Assembly: GCA_900555635.1 (NCBI GenBank) | Contig: USLU01000006.1 | Span: 1-64,000, forward strand | DNA length: 64,000 nucleotides | DNA from: an uncultured Bacteroides sp. | Lineage (GTDB): Bacteria; Bacteroidota; Bacteroidia; Bacteroidales; Bacteroidaceae | Reading direction: 5' to 3' | Shown here: piece by piece, positions 7,934 through 17,759 of the stretch | Numbering within the stretch: the first letter of the stretch is position 1 | Layout of the letters: the number at the start of each line of letters is the position of its first letter | Made by a program: the position numbers and the translations under genes | Notes under the pieces: generated by a model | What the model was told of the DNA's origin: nothing | The model's database searches: none | The model's input: only the letters and a program-made list of their open reading frames with translations

Positions 7934-8596
7934 TTATTTAACGCCAAGTGTGTCCACTACTTGTTGAGTTGTGGAACCGGCCTGTTCAACATTCTTTTGA
8001 GTGGCACCAGTTGTGCCATCGGCAGTATTCTGACCGGCATAAGCGGCATAAGCGGTATTCACAGCATTTAAGAAAGCACGTGAAGTAATAGTAGAAGCTG
8101 TAATGGCATCTACTTTACCACCGTCTTTACTAACAGCCAGTGCAGCTTCACCCGGATTCATACCAGTAATATCTCCTTTATTGCCTTTTTTAAACCAATC
8201 GGCAGCTTTGGAACCCAAACCCGGAGTTTCTACATGTGACAATAATGAGTAGTCAATGATTTTTCCATCGGCATCGAAACCTACCAAGACCTTCAGTTCG
8301 CCACCAAAGCCCATTGAAGTAGCTTCTATCGCTGCACCAATATATTTACCATCTTTGGTAGCCGGATATACAGAATACTCCACACCATTCACTTCTTGAA
8401 CTTTCTTTTCAGCGATAGGATCGTTATCAAAACCCGGAACAACTGCACTAACAGCATCACTCAATGTCTTGGCATTTGCCTGAGCGATAGGTTCCTTCGT
8501 CAATTCGTTAACATAAGCCAGTAACGCTACGGAGATAGCTGTAACCCCAGTAAGCACCAGCAACATATTCTTCAAGGATGATTCTAACTTTTTCAT
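7934..8596 (-). CDS. rnfG: Rnf complex subunit G (covalent FMN subunit)
   Basis: RnfG is a membrane-anchored periplasmic subunit carrying FMN bound covalently to a threonine. The 220-residue product has one N-terminal membrane helix (about residues 10-29). The flavin-transfer motif region D163-AITASTIT-S172 matches the D-x-x-[ST]-G/A-A-[ST]-x-T-S pattern, so the acceptor Thr should be Thr171 or its neighbour. The start overlaps the rnfD stop by 4 bp (ATGA), showing translational coupling. The last 40 residues are a low-complexity Thr/Gln/Ala-rich tail. Confidence 0.94.
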   Translation of the reverse strand: MKKLESSLKNMLLVLTGVTAISVALLAYVNELTKEPIAQANAKTLSDAVSAVVPGFDNDPIAEKKVQEVNGVEYSVYPATKDGKYIGAAIEATSMGFGGELKVLVGFDADGKIIDYSLLSHVETPGLGSKAADWFKKGNKGDITGMNPGEAALAVSKDGGKVDAITASTITSRAFLNAVNTAYAAYAGQNTADGTTGATQKNVEQAGSTTQQVVDTLGVK

Positions 8597-9585
8597 TTCT
8601 TCTTCGCTACCTCCCCAAAGCGCTTAGGTTTAACATACGTGTTAATCAACGGAGTGAACGCATTCATTATCAAGATTGCAAACGACATACCTTCAGGATA
8701 TGCACCAAACAAACGGATAACTACTGTCAACAAGCCGATACATACACCATAAATCAGCATACCTTTGTGACTCATAGGAGACGTCACATAATCAGTAGCC
8801 ATAAAGATTGCACCCAGCATTAAACCACCGGAAAGCAACTGTACCACCGGAGATACATAAAGTTGAGGGTTAACCAGATACATGATACCTGAGAATACAA
8901 ATACAGTAGCCAAGATAGATACAGGAATGTGCCAGGTTATGATCTTTTTCCACAGCATATATGCCAGTCCCAACAACAAAGCTAGTGCACTGACTTCACC
9001 AAGGCATCCGCCATTATTACCTATCAACAGATCGAAAGAACCCGGAAGATCACTTAATGACATGCCAGGAGCACCATTAATAACTCCTTTCATAATAGCC
9101 AACGGAGTAGCTCCTGTAGTAGCATCGGCATAAGCCGTCAACTGACCAACTACAGGCCAAGTCGTCATCTGCACGGGGAAAGAAAGTAACAGGAATACAC
9201 GACCTGCCAACGCAGGGTTAAAAGGATTAGATCCCAAACCGCCAAAAGACATCTTACCTACACCGATTGCAAATAAAGCGCCCAGTATAATAATCCAGAT
9301 TGGAAGGTTAGAAGGTAAATTAAATGCCAGCAACACACCTGTGATAATGGCAGAACCATCACAGATTGTCGAGGTTTCTTTTTTCATCAGGAATTTACCG
9401 ATAGCCCATTCAAAGAACAAGCATGCTGCTACAGAAGTAGCTGTAACAATCAACGCACCCAGTCCGAAAAAGTAAAGCGATACGAGAAATGCCGGAATCA
9501 ATGCAATAAGCACACCGTACATATTCTTCTTCACGCTGTCACCGCCATGAACGTGGGGCGAAAGGGAAACGATTAATTTATTCAT
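8593..9585 (-). CDS. rnfD: Rnf complex subunit D (membrane, FMN)
   Basis: RnfD is the NqrB-like membrane subunit of the Rnf pump and carries a covalent FMN and riboflavin in characterised homologues. The 330-residue product has about nine to ten hydrophobic helices. The flavinylation site is D154-ATTGAT-PL, with Thr160 in the GAT motif. The segment GGLGSNPFNPALAGRVF (about residues 115-131) is highly typical of NqrB/RnfD. It starts 6 bp after rnfC and overlaps rnfG. Confidence 0.96.
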   Translation of the reverse strand: MNKLIVSLSPHVHGGDSVKKNMYGVLIALIPAFLVSLYFFGLGALIVTATSVAACLFFEWAIGKFLMKKETSTICDGSAIITGVLLAFNLPSNLPIWIIILGALFAIGVGKMSFGGLGSNPFNPALAGRVFLLLSFPVQMTTWPVVGQLTAYADATTGATPLAIMKGVINGAPGMSLSDLPGSFDLLIGNNGGCLGEVSALALLLGLAYMLWKKIITWHIPVSILATVFVFSGIMYLVNPQLYVSPVVQLLSGGLMLGAIFMATDYVTSPMSHKGMLIYGVCIGLLTVVIRLFGAYPEGMSFAILIMNAFTPLINTYVKPKRFGEVAKKK

Positions 9586-9591
9586 AGTCCG

Positions 9592-10929
9592 TTATTTTTT
9601 AGCTTGACGTGCACGGATCAACGCTCCTACCTTACCTTTGCCCAAGCGGATATAATCCAGCATCGGACGGTTGGAAGGACAAGTGAATTGGCATGAACCG
9701 CACTCGATACACGACATAATGTCTTCTTTCTCTACTCTTTCAAAATCTCCATGGGCCGAAACTGTGGCAAGCAAGTAAGGTTCTAATCCCATCGGGCATG
9801 CACCCACACACTTGGCACAGCGAATACAAGGTTGTATTTCACCACGCTTGGCTTCTTTGTTATTCATTATCAGAATACCGGAGCTACCCTTAGCAGTAGG
9901 TACATCTGTATTTACCAAGGCTTTACCCATCATCGGACCACCACCGATTATCTTACCCGTATCTTCGGGGACACCACCACAAGCATCTATTAACTGCTGC
10001 ATCGGAGTACCGATACGTGCCAGGAAGTTGGATGGTTTTGACAAAGATTTACCGGTTACGGTAATGACACGCTCAAATAAAGGCTTGTTTTTCTGAACAG
10101 CTTCGTAAACAGCAAATGCCGTACCTACATTCTGAACAACAGCTCCTGTTGAAATAGGCAGTGCACCCGCAGCAACCTGACGGGTAGTAATTGCATCAAT
10201 CAACTGCTTTTCACCACCTTGCGGATATTGTACCTTCAAAGGCACTACCTCGATACCTGCATAACTGGAAGCTACCTTTGTCATCAGCTGGATAGCATCG
10301 GGCTTATTGTTTTCAATTCCGATAAATGCTTTGTTCACCTTTACCGCTTTCATCAAGATAGATACGCCTACCATAATCTCCTCAGCATGTTCCAGCATCA
10401 GCTGGTGGTCGGCAGTCAGGTAAGGTTCACACTCTACGGCATTGATTATCACACATTCTGCCTTGAAAGCAGGAGGAGGACACAATTTAACCTGTGTAGG
10501 AAAACAAGCACCACCCAGACCAACAATACCGGCATCGGCTATCTTCTTCACGATCTCTTCAGAAGTGAGGTTACATTCTTTAACTAATGTTTCGCTGCGA
10601 TCAATACTTTCTTCCCATTCATCTCCTTCTACATCTATAAAGATAGCAGGTTTTGCGTAACCACTGGCATCGACAATCGTATCTACCTTGGCCACTTTTC
10701 CGCTAACAGACGAATGGATAGCTGCTGATACGAAGCCACCGGGTTCGGCAATCTTTGTACCCACTTTCACTACATCACCTTTGTTTACGATAGGCTTTGC
10801 AGGAGCACCAATGTGCTGTCCCAGCAAAATAACTGCCTTTGCCGGAACCTCTGCCTTTATGATAGGCTGATGTGCTGAAAGTTTATTTTCGTGTGGATGA
10901 ACACCACCAATTGAAAATGTCTTCAACAT
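9592..10929 (-). CDS. rnfC: Rnf complex subunit C (NADH and Fe-S subunit)
   Basis: RnfC is the peripheral subunit that carries the NAD(H)/FMN site and two [4Fe-4S] clusters. The 445-residue product begins with the characteristic GGVHPHENK. A glycine-rich nucleotide-binding region, GIVGLGGACFPTQVK, lies at about residues 133-147. Two ferredoxin-type cysteine sets sit near the C-terminus, CIRCAKCVGACP (about 370) and CIECGSCQFTCP (about 407). It is of the short type without a long alanine-rich tail. It lies 37 bp after rnfB in the same operon. Confidence 0.96.
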   Translation of the reverse strand: MLKTFSIGGVHPHENKLSAHQPIIKAEVPAKAVILLGQHIGAPAKPIVNKGDVVKVGTKIAEPGGFVSAAIHSSVSGKVAKVDTIVDASGYAKPAIFIDVEGDEWEESIDRSETLVKECNLTSEEIVKKIADAGIVGLGGACFPTQVKLCPPPAFKAECVIINAVECEPYLTADHQLMLEHAEEIMVGVSILMKAVKVNKAFIGIENNKPDAIQLMTKVASSYAGIEVVPLKVQYPQGGEKQLIDAITTRQVAAGALPISTGAVVQNVGTAFAVYEAVQKNKPLFERVITVTGKSLSKPSNFLARIGTPMQQLIDACGGVPEDTGKIIGGGPMMGKALVNTDVPTAKGSSGILIMNNKEAKRGEIQPCIRCAKCVGACPMGLEPYLLATVSAHGDFERVEKEDIMSCIECGSCQFTCPSNRPMLDYIRLGKGKVGALIRARQAKK

Positions 10930-10966
10930 ACAATTCTGTATTTTAGTCGTTTATTTACTTATTAAT

Positions 10967-11836
10967 TTATGCCTTCGGAGCTTCTGCTACCGGAGTTCCT
11001 TCTTCTGCTTTTGGCTTGCGAGGAGGAAAGTTGAGCTCGATAATGGTATTCTGCGGACAAACCTCTACGCATTTACGGCAAGACTTACACTTATTCGGAT
11101 CAATGTATGCCAAGTTGTTCTCCAAAGAGATAGCCTCGAACGGACAAACTTTCACACACTTACCACAACCGATACAAGCAACTGCACAAGACTTACGTGC
11201 TACGGCACCTTTATCCTTGTTTACACATTGCACATAAACACGGCGTGACTTCTTGCCCTGCGGACGGATTTCAATGATAGACTTCGGACAAGCCTTAGCA
11301 CAAGCGCCACAAGCAGTACATTTAGCTTCATCCACTTCAGGAAGTCCGGTTTCAGGATTCATGTGAATGGCATCGAACTGACATACACCTACACAGTCGC
11401 CACAACCCAAACATCCATAACTACAACCCGTTTCACCCCCGTAAAGTGAAGCAGCAATGGCGCAACTCTTCGCTCCATCATATTGGTTGATACGAGGACG
11501 GTTAGCACAAGTTCCGTTACATCTTACCACTGCAACCATAGGATCGGAAGCTGCTGCATCCATACCTAGTATTCCAGCAACTTTTGCCATAACATCCTGT
11601 CCACCAACCGGGCAAAATTTACCTTCCAACGTACTTGCTTTCACACACGCATCGGCAAATCCGCTACAACCGGGATAACCACATCCTCCGCAATTAGCTT
11701 GAGGTAACACCTCTGCTACCAGGGCAATCCGAGGGTCTTCGTACACGGCGAATTTCTTGGAAGCAATATAAAGAATAGCGGCAGATATCAGCGCTATAGC
11801 TCCCAATGAAATCACTGCAATCAGAATTAAATTCAT
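10967..11836 (-). CDS. rnfB: Rnf complex subunit B (polyferredoxin)
   Basis: RnfB is the membrane-anchored ferredoxin-accepting subunit of Rnf. An N-terminal membrane helix (about residues 3-27) is followed by the Fe-S domain ANCGGCGYPGCSGFADAC (about residues 48-65). Four CxxCxxCxxxC ferredoxin sets then follow: CLGCGDCVGVC, CTACGACAKAC, CIGCGKCVKVC and CKSCRKCVEVC. The 289-residue length suits the long form found in anaerobes. It follows rseC by 40 bp and precedes rnfC. Confidence 0.96.
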   Translation of the reverse strand: MNLILIAVISLGAIALISAAILYIASKKFAVYEDPRIALVAEVLPQANCGGCGYPGCSGFADACVKASTLEGKFCPVGGQDVMAKVAGILGMDAAASDPMVAVVRCNGTCANRPRINQYDGAKSCAIAASLYGGETGCSYGCLGCGDCVGVCQFDAIHMNPETGLPEVDEAKCTACGACAKACPKSIIEIRPQGKKSRRVYVQCVNKDKGAVARKSCAVACIGCGKCVKVCPFEAISLENNLAYIDPNKCKSCRKCVEVCPQNTIIELNFPPRKPKAEEGTPVAEAPKA

Positions 11837-11876
11837 AAAATTAGCTGTTTATTAATTATTTGTTTTTATGTATTAT

Positions 11877-12296
11877 TCAATCTATGGGACGTATTGAAAA
11901 TGAGAACTTCTTCCCTAACCGTGATTTATTCAACCATAATATATAATAATAAGGTATAAGAAGTGCCAGCGAGCAAAGAGATGAACTTATCTCGTCATTC
12001 CATATAGCCATGAAAACAAAAAGAGAAATAATTAAAATAAGAAAGGGAAATATGAAAGCTAACAGTACCGCCATCGCTCCCATTGAAAGTTCTCCAATTA
12101 CCCATACACGGTCACCCGGTTGATAAGAAGAAGCGTTAGGGTCTGTTACATCTATAAGTTTTTCTTTGGTATCAGCAGAGCTACAATGCCCCTTTACACT
12201 GCACGATGCACATGCTGAAGTCTGAATAATCCTCACCTGCAGGTGAGAGCCATTTATGTTTTCCACAATACCTTGATGTCTTATAGTATTCGCCAT
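11877..12296 (-). CDS. rseC: RseC/MucC family protein, first gene of the rnf operon
   Basis: This 139-residue protein belongs to the RseC/MucC (SoxR-reducing system) family, often found next to rnf genes. The N-terminal cytoplasmic part has a cysteine cluster CASCSVKGHC (about residues 29-38). Two adjacent hydrophobic helices follow at about residues 75-95 and 103-121. Its exact biochemical role is not settled; an Fe-S or redox role linked to Rnf is inferred from context. It is the promoter-proximal gene of the operon. Confidence 0.9.
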   Translation of the reverse strand: MANTIRHQGIVENINGSHLQVRIIQTSACASCSVKGHCSSADTKEKLIDVTDPNASSYQPGDRVWVIGELSMGAMAVLLAFIFPFLILIISLFVFMAIWNDEISSSLCSLALLIPYYYILWLNKSRLGKKFSFSIRPID

Positions 12297-12324
12297 TTTG
12301 CAAAGTGAGCATTACAAATCGCGG

Positions 12325-12353
12325 CAAATTTAGTCATTATTTGCGAACTGCAA
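12325..12353 (-). promoter_or_regulatory. Promoter of the rseC-rnfBCDGEA operon
   Basis: On the minus strand the -7 box TAAATTTG (complement of 12325-12332) has a TTG (complement of 12351-12353) 18 bp upstream. The rseC start codon is about 30 bp downstream. Confidence 0.65.
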
Positions 12354-12438
12354 ACCTTTCGAATACTTTTTATGTGCACGCGAACATCCTTTTTCCCTTT
12401 TTTTGCGGTTTTTCTTTATTTTTTCTACTGAAAAACAT

Positions 12439-12468
12439 AAAAAAAGCCCCGTTGTCTTTCAACGGAGC
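12439..12468 (-). terminator. Terminator after the DUF3078 gene
   Basis: The minus strand reads AGCTCCGTTG-AAAGA-CAACGGGGCT and then a run of T. One pair in the 10-bp stem is mismatched. It lies 31-55 bp after the stop of the gene at 12499-13938. Confidence 0.8.
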
Positions 12469-12498
12469 TCTCTTTTACCCATTATCGTCTATATATGG

Positions 12499-13938
12499 TT
12501 ACCATTTGTAATTGATACCAAAACTTAATAATTCTTTAACCTGGAAATAACTGTCTCCCGTAGTGGGTTTGGCACTATCGTCATAACGTGCATGCACATA
12601 AATTTTGGTAGAGAGATAGCGATTCAGAACAAAATTCACTGTATTTTCCCACTCAATACGTGTCCACTCATAACTGGTCTGATAGTCGAGTCGAGAATCT
12701 AAAATAATAGAAGGTATAATAGTCCACGAAAGTGTTGGTTGTATCTGAGAACCGAAATTATGTTTCACCGACTTCCCTTCATCCAAACCAAATTTCACTT
12801 CATCCACGTCCTTATTTCCTACATAACGCATCATGTAAGTTAAAGGAGCTATAAAAACAGACAAATTGAATTTTTTCTTCTTCAATTTGTAGTCCATACC
12901 AATACTGGACGCCCAATCTGCCGGAGCAAAGAATGAAGCAACAAGTTCTTCACTATTTGCCTTATATCCTTTAAAAAACTGAGTCTTGAATTCTGTAGAA
13001 ATGGTATAATACCAATTAGTAGCAGCTTGTACACCCAATTTGCTATATAAACGGAATTGGTCAGTATTTACCAGATAATTATGATATTCATCAGAAGGTG
13101 CCGAATTAACACCGATCTTAGCGTCCAACAAATTCTCCCATTGCACTTTCTCACGGTCGTTATAATTAGCAAATAATTGGAGATTTGCCATCAATGCATT
13201 ATTACTTTCACCACCTTTATACCAGTTATCCGAAATATAGCTCTGCGTAATCTGCAAAGATCCATTTCCTCCCGTCACCCACCAATTAGGTTTCCGGATT
13301 ATAACTTCGGCTTCCTCTTTTACTCCAACCAAATCCTCTTGTGCGAATAGTTTCACAACAGAAGGCTTAGACTTGATTTCCTTTTCAATATTATCTCTAA
13401 ATATCTTACCTTTCATCACCTCTTCTTCGGTTCTTACAACAAAGTCCGGACGATTCACATAAGTATTCAATAAAGTGCGGTCCACAATCTTATTTGCACG
13501 TTCTTTGGAGACAAAGGCCATAGTATCAACTAATAGCGTCTCTTGCTGTGGAAATGCCGGTTGCACTGGTGTCTTAAAAGTCCAGTCGACTTTGGAAACC
13601 CGGTCTATAGGAGCATAATAATATGTAAAAGGAAGAAACAGCCGGTAATAATCAGGATTGGTTGCAATATAACGCTCTGGAGTTATAGGATTATTCAAAT
13701 AATCTAAAACCCCGATATATCTTTCATATAATACAGAAACAGTATCCAATCTATAACCGGAACCTTCTGGCTGTAATTTCAAAACCATATAGTTCTTCAA
13801 CACTCCCGATAGCGTATCGGCCTGGACCGTAGCTTCTTGTTTACTATTTGTCAGCGTGGAGTTTGCTGTATTTTGTGCCGCCATTGACAAAGAAAACATC
13901 ATGGCAAATCCCCCTAATAAAATGTGTCTATTCTTCAT
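12499..13938 (-). CDS. DUF3078 family outer-surface protein
   Basis: This encodes a 479-residue exported protein with a signal peptide ending SMAAQ at residue 21-22. The C-terminal half (from about residue 215) has the DUF3078 pattern, opening with WWVTGGNGSLQITQSY and continuing with alternating aromatic and polar residues up to a terminal GINYKW. This is consistent with an outer-membrane beta-barrel, though no function is established for the family. The long region before it (residues 45-210) has no motif I recognise. The gene has its own promoter box and terminator and is divergent from pyrG. Confidence 0.8.
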   Translation of the reverse strand: MKNRHILLGGFAMMFSLSMAAQNTANSTLTNSKQEATVQADTLSGVLKNYMVLKLQPEGSGYRLDTVSVLYERYIGVLDYLNNPITPERYIATNPDYYRLFLPFTYYYAPIDRVSKVDWTFKTPVQPAFPQQETLLVDTMAFVSKERANKIVDRTLLNTYVNRPDFVVRTEEEVMKGKIFRDNIEKEIKSKPSVVKLFAQEDLVGVKEEAEVIIRKPNWWVTGGNGSLQITQSYISDNWYKGGESNNALMANLQLFANYNDREKVQWENLLDAKIGVNSAPSDEYHNYLVNTDQFRLYSKLGVQAATNWYYTISTEFKTQFFKGYKANSEELVASFFAPADWASSIGMDYKLKKKKFNLSVFIAPLTYMMRYVGNKDVDEVKFGLDEGKSVKHNFGSQIQPTLSWTIIPSIILDSRLDYQTSYEWTRIEWENTVNFVLNRYLSTKIYVHARYDDSAKPTTGDSYFQVKELLSFGINYKW

Positions 13939-13963
13939 AATCCCAAAAAACTCTGATTCGAGC

Positions 13964-13971
13964 GCAAATTT
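13964..13971 (-). promoter_or_regulatory. Promoter -7 box of the DUF3078 gene
   Basis: The complement of 13964-13971 is TAAATTTG (TAnnTTTG), about 26 bp upstream of the start codon at 13938. The -33 element is not clear. Confidence 0.5.
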
Positions 13972-14092
13972 AGTTTAAAATGTTTAGAAAACATAGAAAA
14001 CTTTCAGAAAAAGCAAATGAGTGTTTCCTCTATGAAATTGTATTTTTTAATAATTGTTTCACCGAAACTTTCCGTACTTCCTCTTTTTTTTA

Positions 14093-14100
14093 TAATTTTG
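14093..14100 (+). promoter_or_regulatory. Promoter -7 box of pyrG-yidC
   Basis: TAATTTTG at 14093-14100 matches TAnnTTTG and lies 73 bp before the GTG start of pyrG. A -33 TTG at the right spacing was not seen. Confidence 0.45.
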
Positions 14101-14173
14101 CGCTTTTTAAGTCCAAAGTGTACCGACGGGTGCACCAACTTAGTAATACAATAATCAAAAAAATAATATAGTT

Positions 14174-15790
14174 GTGGGAGAAACAAAGTATATTTTCGTC
14201 ACCGGTGGCGTTGCCTCTTCGTTAGGCAAGGGCATTATCTCATCTTCCATCGGTAAATTGTTACAGGCAAGAGGTTATAAAGTAACCATTCAAAAGTTTG
14301 ACCCGTATATCAACATTGACCCGGGTACGCTAAACCCTTATGAACACGGCGAATGCTACGTAACTGTAGATGGTCATGAAGCTGACCTCGACTTGGGACA
14401 CTATGAACGTTTCCTGGGTATTCAAACGACCAAGGCGAATAACATTACAACCGGACGTATCTACAAGAGCGTCATTGACAAAGAACGCCGGGGTGATTAT
14501 TTAGGAAAGACTATCCAGGTTATTCCTCATATCACCGACGAGATTAAACGTAATGTAAAACTGTTGGGTAACAAATATAAATTTGACTTTGTTATTACCG
14601 AAATCGGTGGTACCGTAGGTGATATTGAGTCTCTTCCCTATTTGGAAAGTATCCGTCAGTTGAAGTGGGAATTAGGCAAAGACGCCTTATGCGTACATCT
14701 TACTTATGTGCCTTATCTTGCTGCTGCGGGTGAATTAAAGACAAAACCGACCCAGCATTCCGTAAAAGAATTACAGAGCATGGGTATCCAGCCCGATGTA
14801 CTCGTACTCCGTACTGAACAAGAATTAAGTGCCAATCTTCGCAAGAAAGTAGCTCTTTTCTGTAATGTAGATGAAAAGGCAGTTGTACAAAGTATTGACG
14901 CTCCTACCATCTACGAAGTACCTATCCTGATGCAGGCACAAGGTCTGGATGAAACAATCCTCAGAAAGATGGGACTTCCGGTAGGTGATACTCCGGGCTT
15001 AGGTCCTTGGCGTGCTTTTCTCGAACGTCGTCACAAAGCAGAAAATACAGAACCGATACATATTGCATTAGTTGGCAAATATGACTTACAAGATGCATAC
15101 AAGTCTATCCGCGAAGCTCTTTCACAAGCCGGCACCTACAATGACCGTAAGGTATCTGTTGATTTTGTAAACAGCGAAAAGCTGACTGAAGATAATATAG
15201 AAGAAGCTTTGAAAGGCATGTCAGGCGTATTGATCGGACCGGGCTTTGGCGAACGCGGCATTGCCGGCAAGTTTGTAGCTATTAAGTACGCACGTACACA
15301 CGATATACCTACATTCGGTATTTGTCTGGGTATGCAATGTATTGCTATTGAATTTGCACGTAACGTATTGGGTTATGCCGATGCCAACTCACGCGAAATG
15401 GACGAAAAGACTCCACACAATGTGATTGACATCATGGAAGAACAGAAGTCCATCACCAACATGGGAGGTACCATGCGTTTAGGCGCTTATGAGTGCGTAC
15501 TGCAAAAAGGCAGCAAAGCATTCAAAGCATACGGAACGGAACATATCCAGGAACGTCATCGCCATCGTTATGAGTTCAACAATGCATTCAAGAACGAATA
15601 CGAGGAAGCCGGCATGAAATGTGTAGGTATAAACCCCGAATCGGACTTGGTAGAAATCGTTGAAATACCCAAACTGAAATGGTTTGTCGGTACTCAATTC
15701 CATCCGGAATATGGCAGTACAGTATTGAACCCGCATCCATTGTTCGTAGCGTTTGTGAAAGCAGCTATCGAAAATGAAAAGCATTCATAG
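14174..15790 (+). CDS. pyrG: CTP synthase
   Basis: PyrG makes CTP from UTP, ATP and glutamine in the cytoplasm. The 538-residue length is standard. The start is a GTG at 14174, giving the conserved beginning GETKYIFVTGGVASSLGKGI; no in-frame ATG lies upstream. The N-terminal synthase domain (to about residue 270) has the P-loop-like GGVASSLGKG. The C-terminal glutamine amidotransferase domain has the nucleophile Cys384 in FGICLGMQ and the His/Glu pair in HPEYGS near the end. yidC follows by 29 bp and is likely cotranscribed. Confidence 0.98.
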   Translation: MGETKYIFVTGGVASSLGKGIISSSIGKLLQARGYKVTIQKFDPYINIDPGTLNPYEHGECYVTVDGHEADLDLGHYERFLGIQTTKANNITTGRIYKSVIDKERRGDYLGKTIQVIPHITDEIKRNVKLLGNKYKFDFVITEIGGTVGDIESLPYLESIRQLKWELGKDALCVHLTYVPYLAAAGELKTKPTQHSVKELQSMGIQPDVLVLRTEQELSANLRKKVALFCNVDEKAVVQSIDAPTIYEVPILMQAQGLDETILRKMGLPVGDTPGLGPWRAFLERRHKAENTEPIHIALVGKYDLQDAYKSIREALSQAGTYNDRKVSVDFVNSEKLTEDNIEEALKGMSGVLIGPGFGERGIAGKFVAIKYARTHDIPTFGICLGMQCIAIEFARNVLGYADANSREMDEKTPHNVIDIMEEQKSITNMGGTMRLGAYECVLQKGSKAFKAYGTEHIQERHRHRYEFNNAFKNEYEEAGMKCVGINPESDLVEIVEIPKLKWFVGTQFHPEYGSTVLNPHPLFVAFVKAAIENEKHS

Positions 15791-15813
15791 TTTATAATTT
15801 ATAATTCAGAATT
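15791..15813. repeat. Short 7-bp-phased AT repeat between pyrG and yidC
   Basis: After the pyrG stop the sequence reads as consecutive 7-bp units of the type TTTATAA/TTTATAA/TTCAGAA/TTGATTA. It resembles the single arms of the inverted repeat elements elsewhere in the window. Confidence 0.4.
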
Positions 15814-15819
15814 GATTAC

Positions 15820-17670
15820 ATGGACAAAAACACCATCACGGGTCTTGTTTTAATAGCTATTTTGTTAGTAGGTTTCAGCTTTTTAAGCCGACCAAGCCAG
15901 GAACAACTGGAAGCACAACAGCGCTACTATGACTCTATTGCCCAAGTGCAACAACGGGAAGCAGACTTGAAAGCTAAAACAGAAGCAGCTCTTGCCAACG
16001 AAAAAAGCGGGGCAGCTACAGCCGTTGACTCCACTACGCTCTTCTTTGCGGCAAGTCAAGGAACTAACTCACAGATAACTATCCAAAACAACCTTGCGGA
16101 GATAGTAGTTGACACCAAAGGCGGTCGTATTGCATCGGCAACACTGAAAGAGTACATGGGACAAGATAAAAAGACTCCCGTTACATTGTTCAGCGGTGAT
16201 GATGCTTCAATGAACTTCCTTTTTTATAATAAGAAGGGAGCCATTCAAACAGATGATTACTATTTCACTCCTGTAAACCGCACAGATAGTACAGTTACCA
16301 TGCGTTTGTCAGCAGACAGCGTCAGCTATATTGATTTCACGTATGCCATGCATCCGAATACTTACCTGATAGATCTTTCTATCCAAGCGGTAAATATGGA
16401 GAACTTGCTGGCAGCCACCAACAATTTCTTAGACATAGAGTGGTCACAACGTGCACGTCAGATAGAGAAAGGATATACATACGAAAACCGTTTGTCCGAA
16501 CTTACTTATAAGAAAGTGGGCAATGGCACCGACTACTTGTCTGCCAATAAGGATGAATCGAAAGATATTCCTGAACGTCTGGATTGGATAGCTTTCAAAA
16601 ACCAATTCTTCTCCTCGGTCTTCTTGGCTGACACTGACTTTGAAAAGACTAAGCTTAGTTCAAAGATGGAAGCTCAAGGCAGCGGTTATATAAAAGATTA
16701 CTCTGCCGAGATGAGCACAAAGTTCGATCCGACCGGCAAAGAAGCTACTCAGTTGTACTTCTATTTCGGTCCGAACCATTACAAAACATTGACTGCTCTT
16801 GATAAAGGACGTACGGAGAAATGGGAACTGAACCGTTTGGTTTATTTAGGCTGGCCGGTTGTTCGTCAGATTAACCAATGGTTTACCATCAATATCTTCG
16901 ACTGGTTGTCCGGTTGGGGATTGGGCATGGGTATCGTATTGCTGCTTATGACATTGATCGTAAAAGCAGTGGTATTCCCCGCTACTTGGAAGACTTACAT
17001 GTCATCTGCCAAAATGCGTGTATTGAAGCCGAAAATTGATGAAATCAATCAGAAGTATCCCAAGCAGGAAGATGCTATGAAAAAGCAGCAGGAAGTGATG
17101 GGACTTTACAGCCAATACGGTGTGAGTCCGATGGGTGGATGTCTGCCGATGCTGATACAATTCCCAATCCTGATGGCATTGTTTATGTTTGTGCCTAGTG
17201 CTATCGAGCTCCGTCAACAGAGCTTCTTATGGGCAGACGACCTTTCTACCTACGATGCGTTCATCAACTTCCCGTTCCATATACCGTTCTTAGGCAGCCA
17301 TCTCAGCTTGTTCTGCTTGCTGATGACAGTAACCAACATTTTGAACACAAAGTATATGATGCAACAGCAAGATACAGGTGCTAACCCTCAAATGGCAGCT
17401 ATGAAGTGGATGTCGTATTTGATGCCTGTAATGTTCTTGTTTGTACTGAACGATTATCCTTCGGGATTGAACTATTACTACTTCGTATCTACCCTTATCA
17501 GTGTGGTAACGACCATTATTATGCGCAGAACCACCAATAAAGAAAAGCTTTTAGCTCAACTGGAAGCTAACAAGAAAGATCCGAAGAAAATGAAAAAAAC
17601 AGGTTTCGCAGCTCGTCTTGAAGCTATGCAAAAGCAACAAGAACAGATGAAAGAAAGGCAAAAGAAGTAA
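15820..17670 (+). CDS. yidC: Membrane protein insertase YidC (long, Gram-negative type)
   Basis: YidC inserts and folds inner-membrane proteins, alone or with SecYEG. The 616-residue product has an N-terminal membrane helix (about residues 5-22), a large periplasmic beta-sandwich domain (about 75-340), and the conserved insertase domain with five helices (about 360-570). The insertase domain includes the typical GWGLGMGIVLLLMTLIVKAV and the MGGCLPMLIQFPILMALF loop. The last 50 residues are Lys/Gln-rich, as expected for the cytoplasmic tail. It is followed by a strong terminator. Confidence 0.97.
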   Translation: MDKNTITGLVLIAILLVGFSFLSRPSQEQLEAQQRYYDSIAQVQQREADLKAKTEAALANEKSGAATAVDSTTLFFAASQGTNSQITIQNNLAEIVVDTKGGRIASATLKEYMGQDKKTPVTLFSGDDASMNFLFYNKKGAIQTDDYYFTPVNRTDSTVTMRLSADSVSYIDFTYAMHPNTYLIDLSIQAVNMENLLAATNNFLDIEWSQRARQIEKGYTYENRLSELTYKKVGNGTDYLSANKDESKDIPERLDWIAFKNQFFSSVFLADTDFEKTKLSSKMEAQGSGYIKDYSAEMSTKFDPTGKEATQLYFYFGPNHYKTLTALDKGRTEKWELNRLVYLGWPVVRQINQWFTINIFDWLSGWGLGMGIVLLLMTLIVKAVVFPATWKTYMSSAKMRVLKPKIDEINQKYPKQEDAMKKQQEVMGLYSQYGVSPMGGCLPMLIQFPILMALFMFVPSAIELRQQSFLWADDLSTYDAFINFPFHIPFLGSHLSLFCLLMTVTNILNTKYMMQQQDTGANPQMAAMKWMSYLMPVMFLFVLNDYPSGLNYYYFVSTLISVVTTIIMRRTTNKEKLLAQLEANKKDPKKMKKTGFAARLEAMQKQQEQMKERQKK

Positions 17671-17697
17671 TTACGTATTTTTAATTACTAACTTATA

Positions 17698-17738
17698 AGG
17701 GCTGCGCTATATTTATGTAAAGCGTAGCCCTATTTTTA
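17698..17738 (+). terminator. Terminator of pyrG-yidC
   Basis: AGGGCTGCGCT (17698-17708) pairs with AGCGTAGCCCT (17721-17731), with one G-U pair, and is followed by ATTTTTAT on the plus strand. It lies about 28 bp after the yidC stop. Confidence 0.85.
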
Positions 17739-17759
17739 TATTTAATTTATAATAAACAC